From Syntrophus sp. (in: bacteria) (GTDB lineage Bacteria; Desulfobacterota; Syntrophia; Syntrophales; UBA8958), in assembly GCA_003451635.1 (NCBI GenBank), contig DMAT01000263.1, forward strand, positions 1 through 10,667: a stretch of DNA of 10,667 bases, given 5' to 3'. The position numbers and the translations under genes are program-made. Below, piece after piece: positions 1-6,172 of this stretch. Under the pieces are notes generated by a model, which did not search any database, was not told the DNA's origin, and was given only the letters and a program-made list of their open reading frames with translations. Every line of letters starts with the position of its first letter. Within the stretch, counting starts at the first letter, position 1.

Positions 1-52
1 CATGCGGCTCATATCCGCAGTGTCCCCTGTTCGAATCAGGGCACCGCCACCA
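1..52 (+). tRNA. tRNA with anticodon CAT (elongator Met or Ile2), 5' part cut off by the window edge
   Basis: The sequence begins at the last base of the D stem. The anticodon stem TGCGG (3-7) and CCGCA (15-19) encloses the loop CTCATAT with anticodon CAT at 10-12. A 5-base variable loop is followed by the T arm (CCCTG, loop TTCGAAT, CAGGG) and the acceptor strand CACCGCC (42-48), then discriminator A and an encoded CCA (50-52). It is not the initiator tRNA, because the anticodon stem lacks the three consecutive G-C pairs next to the loop. CAT is shared by elongator tRNA-Met and by tRNA-Ile2, where the C is modified to lysidine. The missing 5' half is needed to choose between them. Confidence 0.93.
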
Positions 53-65
53 ATAGCTTCCCACA

Positions 66-92
66 AGCTCGGCATACAGCCGGGCTTTTCTT
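66..92 (+). terminator. Intrinsic terminator after the CAT tRNA
   Basis: An 8-bp stem (AGCTCGGC at 66-73 with GCCGGGCT at 79-86, including one G-T wobble) closes a 5-base loop and is followed by the T-rich tail TTTCTT. It lies 13 bases after the tRNA CCA and before the first protein gene, so it most likely ends the tRNA transcript. Between it and the hydrolase start at 141 I see no convincing promoter, so how the downstream genes are transcribed is unclear; read-through is possible. Confidence 0.75.
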
Positions 93-140
93 ATCATTGT
101 TGACCGATATGCAAACTTTTTGCGGGTTCATCATGATTCC

Positions 141-1112
141 ATGAGCAAAGAATTTACTCCGGGTTTCTTTTTTCGTAATCCCCATATTCAGACTCTCTTG
201 GGGAGAAGCAAATTTCGCCTCAGGGAAAAAGAGACGTTGCGGCAATCCTCAGCGCCGGTCATCCTTGACGGCGGCAATGGCGTTCGCCTCCTTGGTTATC
301 ACTCAAGGCAACCGGGAGGTGACAGCCGCGGTCTGATCACCCTTATTCATGGCTGGGAGGGGAGTGCCGATTCCACGTATATTCTCTCCACGGCGTGTTT
401 TTTTTTCCAGAGGGGTTTTGATGTTTTCAGGCTCAATCTTCGGGATCATGGAGAATCGCATCACCTGAATGAAGGGCTTTTCCACGGCGCCCTGATTCTT
501 GAAACCTTCACCGCCATGCAGCACATAGGTAGTTTATGCAGGCAAGGCCATGTTTATATCGTCGGCTTTTCCCTGGGCGCAAATTACGCCCTCCGCATTG
601 CCCTGAAACATGCCCGTGAAGGCACCATTCCATCCTTGTCCCATATCTTCGCCGTCAGTCCGGCCCTTGATCCCTATAAGTCAACATTAGCGATCGATCA
701 GGGTCTCGCTATTTATCGCCGGTACTTTCTGAAGAAATGGAAGCGATCCCTGATCAAGAAAGAGATGCTTTTCCCGGATCTTTACGATTTCCGAGCCATG
801 ATGAAAATCAGTACTTGTATGGAACTTACCGAGGCCATCATGCCCTATTATCCAGACTTCAGCGACTATCGTCAATATTTCAGCCATTATACCCTCACAG
901 ATGATGCCTTTGACAGTTTATCCATTCCCGCCACGATCATTATTTCCGAGGACGATCCCGTCGTCCCCATTGTGGACTTCCACGATCTGAAACATCAGCA
1001 TAATCTTCATCTTTCTATCCAGCGGCACGGAGGTCACTGCGGTTTCATCGAGATGCCTGGCTTTTCCTGCTGGTATGAAAAAATGATCTATGACACTATA
1101 AACGCCGAATGA
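141..1112 (+). CDS. YheT-family (COG0429) alpha/beta hydrolase
   Basis: A 323-residue serine hydrolase of the alpha/beta fold that matches the YheT family along its whole length. Near the N-terminus is the family signature of an aromatic/Pro-rich stretch ending in NPHIQTLL, followed by HGWEGS (oxyanion region) and the NLRDHG strand-turn. The nucleophile elbow is GFSLGAN with Ser144, the acid is in SEDDPVVP (about Asp272), and the catalytic His299 sits in HGGHCGF (numbering from the ATG at 141). Family members are carboxylesterase or acyl hydrolases, mostly of unknown natural substrate, probably cytoplasmic here because no signal peptide is visible. I prefer ATG 141; an in-frame TTG at 120 would add 7 residues, but neither start has a clear ribosome binding site. 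The stop codon overlaps the next gene by 4 bp (ATGA), implying translational coupling. A run of nine T (398-406) inside the gene is a slippage-prone site, but the frame is intact. Confidence 0.9.
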   Translation: MSKEFTPGFFFRNPHIQTLLGRSKFRLREKETLRQSSAPVILDGGNGVRLLGYHSRQPGGDSRGLITLIHGWEGSADSTYILSTACFFFQRGFDVFRLNLRDHGESHHLNEGLFHGALILETFTAMQHIGSLCRQGHVYIVGFSLGANYALRIALKHAREGTIPSLSHIFAVSPALDPYKSTLAIDQGLAIYRRYFLKKWKRSLIKKEMLFPDLYDFRAMMKISTCMELTEAIMPYYPDFSDYRQYFSHYTLTDDAFDSLSIPATIIISEDDPVVPIVDFHDLKHQHNLHLSIQRHGGHCGFIEMPGFSCWYEKMIYDTINAE

Positions 1113-1978
1113 ATATGGATCCGAAACTTATGCAGCAAAACTATCGACTGCCGTTCATGATCAGAAAAAGCCTTGCCCCCTATGCCGGTGACTTTTCCCA
1201 CAAGTGGCAAGAGATCAGGCATAACAAGCATGTCGGCCAGGCCAGCCAACTGGCCGCCGGGGTCTTGCTTCTTTTGTGTCATCGCGGGGGTCACATATCA
1301 GACCCGAGGGAACCGGGTGCGTGGGTCCTGCAATTGATAAAAAGATCTTCCCAGGTTAGCCAGGGAGGTGATATCAGTTGCCCGGGGGGCATGCTTCATC
1401 CCCTTATCGACTGGGCATTCAGTCTTTTTTTTATCAGAAGCGGCGTTCTGCCCTGCTCGCCCCTGTCTTTCGGATCGACCCGTACCTTGCCCCCTTCGGT
1501 AAGCAACAATATAAATTCTTTATTTCTGGCCAATGCCCTCCGCGAATCATGGGAAGAGCTGCATTTGAATCCTCTGCATATATCGCTGCTGGGGTCCTTA
1601 CCGACTTATTCATTACATCTTTTTCGAAGGACCATCTTTCCCCTCGTCGCCATCGCAAGGAAAGACTGGACCCCCATTCCCAACCGGGAGGTGGACAAAA
1701 TCATCGAAATACCGCTAGCCAACTTCTTCAGGGAAGATTCTTATGGAAAGTATATGATCCAGGCTTCGGAAACACTGCCGACGTCCGACCAGGGTCCCTG
1801 GGAATTCCCTTGTCTCATTCATGAGGATGACGGCGGCGAAGAAATACTCTGGGGGGCTACCTTTTATATCATTATGAGCTTCCTGAGGATAGTTTTTGAC
1901 TTTCATCTCCCCGATCTGTATTCACAAAGAATCAGAAAGAAGACCCTGAATCCCGACTATCTTTCAGGAAACCGGTAA
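1109..1978 (+). CDS. Nudix hydrolase, NudL/CoA-pyrophosphatase-like, with an interrupted Nudix box
   Basis: A 289-residue protein that probably hydrolyses a nucleoside diphosphate linked to another group, CoA-type compounds being the best guess. Residues 73-94 (LQLIKRS ... GGDISCPGG) resemble the segment that precedes the Nudix box in NudL-type CoA pyrophosphatases. The helix half of the box, ALRESWEEL, appears at 143-151 with the metal-binding Glu residues of RExxEE at 146, 149 and 150. Normally 14 positions separate the box Gly from its Arg; here Gly94 to Arg145 is 51, so about 37 extra residues rich in Leu, Phe, Ser and Pro are inserted. The usual early Glu and the Gly after EE are replaced (His97 and His152 lie near those places). 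A late WGATFYII motif (248-255) also fits NudL-like proteins. The start overlaps the hydrolase stop (ATGA) with no ribosome binding site, so coupled translation is likely. An alternative ATG lies at 1115. The frame is open throughout, so this is not a frameshifted gene. Confidence 0.85.
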   Translation: MNMDPKLMQQNYRLPFMIRKSLAPYAGDFSHKWQEIRHNKHVGQASQLAAGVLLLLCHRGGHISDPREPGAWVLQLIKRSSQVSQGGDISCPGGMLHPLIDWAFSLFFIRSGVLPCSPLSFGSTRTLPPSVSNNINSLFLANALRESWEELHLNPLHISLLGSLPTYSLHLFRRTIFPLVAIARKDWTPIPNREVDKIIEIPLANFFREDSYGKYMIQASETLPTSDQGPWEFPCLIHEDDGGEEILWGATFYIIMSFLRIVFDFHLPDLYSQRIRKKTLNPDYLSGNR

Positions 1979-2665
1979 ATGCCTCCCACGATACCTTCTT
2001 ATCCGGATTTAAAGGCCTTTGTGTTTGACTTCGACGGGACGATTGCCGGCTTGAACATCGATTTCCCGGCGATGAGAAAGGCGGTTTTGGCACAGCTCAC
2101 CAGCTTCGATATTTCCTGTGACGAGCTGCGCGACCTTTATGTGCTGGAAATGATCTCCGCAGGAAAACAACTCATCGCCAATCGTTTCCCCGGACGGGAA
2201 AATACCTATTATCAGCAGGCGGTCGCACTGGTAAAGGATATCGAAATAAATGCCGCCCGACGTGGATCTCTCCTCGAGGGAACCAGGGAGATGTTTATCC
2301 ATCTGCGGGCGCAAAGTCTCAAGACCGGCATCGTGACCAGAAACTGCCGGGACGCCGTAAATATCGTTTTCCCCGATATCCTCTCTTTTGTGGATATTGT
2401 TCTTACCCGTGACGAGACCCTCCTTGTCAAACCAGATCCGGATCACCTGATAAAGGTCCTGGAGGCATTCTCGTTGCCGGCGGCAAAAGTAGCCATGGTA
2501 GGTGATCATGAGATGGACATGCAACTGGCGAAAGATGTAGGCGCCTATGCCATCGGTGTCCTTACCGGTCACGCAGGCTCGGCAGAACTCAGCGGCGCCG
2601 GAGCTGATATGATTGTCAATAAAGCATCTGATATCTTTACTTTTTTCCCGAAAGGATACCTGTAA
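1979..2665 (+). CDS. HAD-superfamily phosphatase (phosphoglycolate-phosphatase-like)
   Basis: A 228-residue haloacid dehalogenase-type hydrolase expected to remove phosphate from a small metabolite via an aspartyl-phosphate intermediate. All four HAD motifs are visible: FDFDGT with nucleophile Asp17 and acid/base Asp19; GIVTRN with Thr120; Lys151 in VKPDPDHL; and MVGDHEMD with Mg-binding Asp176 and Asp180. A helical cap lies between motifs I and II (about residues 25-100), the arrangement of Gph-like subfamily I members. The substrate cannot be assigned from sequence: phosphoglycolate, a sugar phosphate or a nucleotide are all possible. The ATG follows the Nudix stop directly (TAA then ATG), with AGGA at 1966-1969 nine bases upstream serving as ribosome binding site. 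It is the third gene of a compact set with the hydrolase and Nudix genes. Confidence 0.9.
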   Translation: MPPTIPSYPDLKAFVFDFDGTIAGLNIDFPAMRKAVLAQLTSFDISCDELRDLYVLEMISAGKQLIANRFPGRENTYYQQAVALVKDIEINAARRGSLLEGTREMFIHLRAQSLKTGIVTRNCRDAVNIVFPDILSFVDIVLTRDETLLVKPDPDHLIKVLEAFSLPAAKVAMVGDHEMDMQLAKDVGAYAIGVLTGHAGSAELSGAGADMIVNKASDIFTFFPKGYL

Positions 2666-2670
2666 GACGT

Positions 2671-2684
2671 TGTTCCAGGGAACA
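2671..2684. repeat. Short inverted repeat in the gap before the phosphohexomutase gene
   Basis: TGTTCC (2671-2676) and GGAACA (2679-2684) are perfect 6-base arms around AG. It lies in the 74-bp gap between the HAD gene and the phosphohexomutase gene, directly before a TTGACA (2688-2693) that looks like a -35 box. No good -10 follows at normal spacing (TATGAT begins only 12 bases later; TTAGGA at 17 is poor). The repeat could be an operator half-site pair or chance. It has no T tract, so it is not an intrinsic terminator. Confidence 0.3.
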
Positions 2685-2739
2685 TCATTGACATAAATCG
2701 TCCACTATGATTAGGAGAAACACGAATAGGAGCTGACTA

Positions 2740-4107
2740 ATGAATACAGAAGTATTTCGGGAATATGACGTACGCGGTTTAGTTGATAAAGATCTGACTC
2801 TTGATTTTGTTTACCTTCTCGGCCGTGCGATTGGGACATATGCCCGTCGTCATGGTGTAAAGACCATGACCGTGGGCAGGGACTGTCGACTTAGCTCGGA
2901 AAGCTATGCCGAGACCATCGGCAGGGGCGTCAGCGACACCGGCATTTCCATAATCGATATCGGCCTCTGCGCAACGCCGATGCTGTACTTTTCCATTCGT
3001 CATTTCCATGTCGACGGCGGGATAATGGTGACGGGAAGCCATAATCCTTCCGATTTTAATGGTTTCAAAATCTGTATCGGGCCGGATACGATTTACGGCG
3101 ACGACATTCAGGAACTGCGCAGGATTATGGAAAAAAGCAGCTATGATCCCGTCACCCGCGGAGATATCAGCGCCGGAGACGTCACCCTTACCTATCAGGA
3201 TTATCTTGTCCGGAACGTGGTTGTCCGTGAGGGATTGAACATAGTTGTGGATGCCGGCAACGGTACGGGAGGTCTGTTTGCCCTTCCCATTCTCCGCCGC
3301 TTGGGCTGTCTGATTACAGAACTCTACTGTGAACCTGATGGACGTTTCCCCAACCATCATCCCGATCCGACCGTCCCCGAAAACCTGAAGGAGCTCATCT
3401 CGCTGGTAAAGGAAAAGAAGGCCGATGCGGGCATCGCCTTCGACGGAGACGCAGATCGACTCGGAATAATCACCGATCAGGGCAACATCCTTTGGGGCGA
3501 CGAGATACTCTTACTTTTCTCGCGATCAATTCTCAAGAAAAATCCCGGCGCGGCCATCATCGGTGAAGTAAAGTGTTCCCAAACACTATATGACGATATC
3601 GAGAGGAACGGCGGCAGGGCAATTATGTGGAAAGCCGGCCATTCGCTGATCAAAGGTAAGATGAAGGAGGAACATGCTCTCCTGGCAGGAGAAATGAGCG
3701 GGCATCTCTTTTTCGCCGACCGTTATTTCGGCTATGACGATGCTATTTATGCTGCCATACGTCTCCTGGAGATCTTATCTGATTCGGCAGGCAAGAGGAT
3801 AAGCGACCTCATGGCAGATGTGCCTAGAACCTTTACTACTCCGGAGATTCGTATTGACTGCCCGGATGATATAAAATTCAGAGTCGTCGAAGCGGTAAAG
3901 GATCACTTTCGCAGGGATTATCCAATTATCGATATTGATGGAGTAAGAATTCCCTTTGAAGACGGATGGGGTCTTCTGCGCTCCTCAAATACACAGCCGG
4001 TTCTCGTGCTCAGGTTTGAGGCAGCTTCCGACAAACGGCTGCGGGAAATACGTGCCCTAATTGAAGGCGTGTTGCATCAGGTTATGGGAACATTTCTATC
4101 CAGGTAA
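2740..4107 (+). CDS. Phosphomannomutase/phosphoglucomutase (AlgC/ManB-type alpha-D-phosphohexomutase)
   Basis: A 455-residue enzyme that interconverts mannose or glucose 6-phosphate with the 1-phosphate, feeding GDP-mannose or UDP-glucose synthesis for lipopolysaccharide and other surface glycans. The length is close to Pseudomonas AlgC (463). Landmarks in order are the N-terminal FREYDVRG; the phosphoserine loop TGSHNP with Ser100; the Mg site DGDADR with Asp235, Asp237 and Asp239; the sugar-binding GEMSGH (317-322); and the C-terminal phosphate-binding RSSNTQP (414-420). All four domains of the superfamily are therefore present with active-site residues intact. The FREYDVRG start and these motifs favour the bacterial dual PMM/PGM branch over phosphoglucosamine mutase (GlmM). 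AGGAG at 2728-2732 sits 7 bases before ATG. The gene ends 10 bp from the stop of the convergent transglycosylase gene, with no clear terminator between. Confidence 0.93.
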   Translation: MNTEVFREYDVRGLVDKDLTLDFVYLLGRAIGTYARRHGVKTMTVGRDCRLSSESYAETIGRGVSDTGISIIDIGLCATPMLYFSIRHFHVDGGIMVTGSHNPSDFNGFKICIGPDTIYGDDIQELRRIMEKSSYDPVTRGDISAGDVTLTYQDYLVRNVVVREGLNIVVDAGNGTGGLFALPILRRLGCLITELYCEPDGRFPNHHPDPTVPENLKELISLVKEKKADAGIAFDGDADRLGIITDQGNILWGDEILLLFSRSILKKNPGAAIIGEVKCSQTLYDDIERNGGRAIMWKAGHSLIKGKMKEEHALLAGEMSGHLFFADRYFGYDDAIYAAIRLLEILSDSAGKRISDLMADVPRTFTTPEIRIDCPDDIKFRVVEAVKDHFRRDYPIIDIDGVRIPFEDGWGLLRSSNTQPVLVLRFEAASDKRLREIRALIEGVLHQVMGTFLSR

Positions 4108-4117
4108 CCTTAATAAG

Positions 4118-6076
4118 CTATTCCAGAATGATAACCTGACCTTCCTTAAGAGCAGGGTCTTTCCCCTTCATGTTATTCATTTCCCTCAGACGAGAAAGTT
4201 CTATCTCGTTACTTCTGGCAATGCGAAAGAGGCTATCCCCTTTCTTGACCACATAAGTCTTATCATTCTTCTTCACTTCCGAAGTTGTTTTTGTTGATTT
4301 TGTTCCTTTAACCTTTTTTTTCGAACTCTTTACATCCCCTTCAGACGTTTCCGAATTTGCACTACCGCTGACGGACTTGTCAATTTTAATAACTTCCCCT
4401 GCCTTGAGGGTGCTTCTTTTCAACTTGTTGGTTTTTTTTATTGCCCCAACCGTTGTGTTGCTCATTTTCGCAATGGACGCCAGGGTATCTCCTTTCTTCA
4501 CCTTATAGCTGATGAAATCGCTGCTGCCCGATTTTTTCTTCCCTTCTTCGGCAGCAACGTTAGAAGCGACCTTCTTTGTTCCTTTGGAGCTGCGGATGGG
4601 AATAGAAAGGTACTGCCCTATTTTAACACTGCTTTTTGCGGAAAGGTGATTATAAGTTCTTATTGCTTGCGGAGAGGTGCGATACTTTTTCGCTATGGAT
4701 CCGATAGATTCACCACGCTTCACGCGGTGCGCAATACCAACTGTACTGGATTTGGGTGTCGGCAATGGTTTTTCCCAGTGGGGGATGGACCCGGCAACAC
4801 TGGCATATTTCCCGGCCATATCCGTGGGAACTTTCAGAGCATATTCATTCTCCGGGGTGATCTTGTGGCGTAGTTCCGAATTGAGCTGACACAGAGTCTC
4901 CTCCGAGATGTTCATATGCTGGGCAATGTCCTGCAGCCGCATTGATTTATTTGTCTTGACGACTTCATAACCGGGACTGGGCCCCTGTTTTGTCATGGGA
5001 CTTCCCAAATCCATGCCATACTTTTGAGGATCCCGGACAATGTGGAGCGTCGCCAGGAAACGGGGCACATACCGTGCAGTTTCATAGGGCAATTGATGAT
5101 AGAGATCCCAGAAACGGTCCAGATAGTTGATGTGCTGCCTTGAGATCACCCGGAGGACCCTGTTCTCGCCGCAGTTGTAGCCCGCCAAGACCGTCAGCCA
5201 GTCTCCAAACATCCCGTGCAGGTCTATGAGGTAGGCAATAGCCGCCCGGGTGGATTTTTCGGGATCCATCCGCTCATCGATCCATTGATCCCTCTCAAGA
5301 CCGTATTTATAACCCGTAGAAGGGATAAACTGCCACAATCCCAGAGCCCGGGCGCTCGACAGGGCGGTGATTTTAAATCCACTTTCCACCAGTGGCAACC
5401 ACGACAACTCCTCCGGAAGCCCCAGCCTCTTCAATTCCTTAACTATATCAGGGCGATATAGTCCGGAGCGCTGATAGGATGAGATAAAAAAGCTGCGTTC
5501 TCCCGTCTGGAAGGATCTTATCTCTTTCTCCACATCGGCATTAAGGATAAGGGGGATTTCACCCCTTTTCCCTTTCGCCGTCGTTTGCATCCCGCTGTAA
5601 ATAGAAAGGATCCGTTTGGAAATGAGGAGACGAAGATCATCCTTCTGCCTGGCAATCCCCGGATCGCCGTTTGTATCCAGGATCAGGGCATATGCCTGAT
5701 CGAGCATTTCCAGAGCGCTTTCACTATCTCCCTTGACCCAGTAGTCATGAGATTCGGACAGAAGCCGTAGCGCCGCATCCATCATGTCCTGTTCCTGCTG
5801 ACCCTTTCCAACTTTGGCTTTGGCTTTGGCTTTGGCCTTGGATTCAGGCTGACCTGCCCCCGCAGAACCCTTTTCTTCAGACCCCCCAATATTCCAACCA
5901 GAGAAAGTATTTACTGATTTTTTCTCGTCTTTTTGCCTCGGTTTAGCGACGCCCTCCTGGGAAGGGTCCTTCTCTTTAGTGTCCCCCCCATAAAGATGTG
6001 AGCCATCGACCAATGGAAAAATCAGGACAAACAGAATAATCATGAAATAGATGATTGTATGTCTTGCTCCTGTCAT
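4118..6076 (-). CDS. MltD-like membrane-bound or exported lytic transglycosylase with LysM repeats
   Basis: A 652-residue exported enzyme that cleaves peptidoglycan glycan strands. Residues about 6-25 form a hydrophobic signal peptide or anchor; no lipobox cysteine follows, unlike E. coli MltD. A low-complexity charged region (about 30-95) contains a run of Lys-Ala repeats. A helical region precedes the SLT domain (about 210-350), with catalytic Glu231 in LVESGF and the typical ARALGLWQF and AGYNCGENRV motifs. Three clear LysM domains lie at about 448-493, 523-566 and 607-651 (each starting V-K-(K/R)-G-(D/E)), preceded by a degenerate one at about 370-417; Lys/Ser/Thr-rich linkers separate them. 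LysM domains bind N-acetylglucosamine in peptidoglycan. AAAGGAG lies 9 bases before ATG. The gene follows prfB by 96 bp on the same strand, so it may be the last gene of that operon or have its own promoter. Confidence 0.92.
   Translation of the reverse strand: MTGARHTIIYFMIILFVLIFPLVDGSHLYGGDTKEKDPSQEGVAKPRQKDEKKSVNTFSGWNIGGSEEKGSAGAGQPESKAKAKAKAKVGKGQQEQDMMDAALRLLSESHDYWVKGDSESALEMLDQAYALILDTNGDPGIARQKDDLRLLISKRILSIYSGMQTTAKGKRGEIPLILNADVEKEIRSFQTGERSFFISSYQRSGLYRPDIVKELKRLGLPEELSWLPLVESGFKITALSSARALGLWQFIPSTGYKYGLERDQWIDERMDPEKSTRAAIAYLIDLHGMFGDWLTVLAGYNCGENRVLRVISRQHINYLDRFWDLYHQLPYETARYVPRFLATLHIVRDPQKYGMDLGSPMTKQGPSPGYEVVKTNKSMRLQDIAQHMNISEETLCQLNSELRHKITPENEYALKVPTDMAGKYASVAGSIPHWEKPLPTPKSSTVGIAHRVKRGESIGSIAKKYRTSPQAIRTYNHLSAKSSVKIGQYLSIPIRSSKGTKKVASNVAAEEGKKKSGSSDFISYKVKKGDTLASIAKMSNTTVGAIKKTNKLKRSTLKAGEVIKIDKSVSGSANSETSEGDVKSSKKKVKGTKSTKTTSEVKKNDKTYVVKKGDSLFRIARSNEIELSRLREMNNMKGKDPALKEGQVIILE
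5813..5836 (-). repeat. Hexanucleotide tandem repeat, four copies of TTTGGC (plus-strand reading)
   Basis: Four exact tandem copies of TTTGGC occur within the transglycosylase gene, followed by one degenerate unit. On the coding strand each unit encodes Lys-Ala, giving the KAKAKAKA stretch at about residues 80-88 in the linker after the signal peptide. Because the unit is 6 bases long, gain or loss of copies would lengthen or shorten the linker without breaking the frame. Confidence 0.85.
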
Positions 6077-6122
6077 GCTTCAGAACTCCTTTCGCACCTC
6101 AGCGCTTTATCTTGTCTTCTGT

Positions 6123-6150
6123 ATCATAAATACAAATATCAGAAAATGAA
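6123..6150 (-). promoter_or_regulatory. Possible sigma70-type promoter for the lytic transglycosylase gene
   Basis: On the minus strand TTCATT (plus positions 6145-6150) and TATGAT (6123-6128) are spaced by 16 bases in an AT-rich gap between prfB and the transglycosylase gene, about 45 bases before its ATG. The -10 is good, the -35 mediocre. This is the only intergenic space on the minus strand long enough to hold a promoter between the protein genes. It is a pattern match only. Confidence 0.3.
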
Positions 6151-6172
6151 TTTAATTTGTTCTATGGCCCCA

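Noticed and set aside
1378..1824. Open plus-strand frame of 148 codons overlapping the Nudix gene
   Set aside because: It lies in another frame of a gene with clear family motifs, has no ribosome binding site and encodes no recognisable motif. The Nudix frame is continuous, so it is not evidence of a frameshift either.
2009..2572. Minus-strand open frame of 187 codons opposite the HAD gene
   Set aside because: It is antisense to a gene with all four HAD motifs; the predicted protein has no recognisable family features.
2688..2711. TTGACA plus TATGAT as a sigma70 promoter for the phosphohexomutase gene
   Set aside because: The spacer is only 12 bases, too short for a normal promoter, and the hexamer at 17 bases (TTAGGA) is a poor -10. 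It is kept only as context for the inverted repeat.
2779..3360. Minus-strand open frame of 193 codons opposite the phosphohexomutase gene
   Set aside because: It is antisense to the phosphoserine and Mg-binding coding region; it is explained as a codon-bias shadow.
4098..4170. Bidirectional terminator between the convergent genes
   Set aside because: I looked for paired arms around the two stop codons and found only short imperfect pairings with no T tract.
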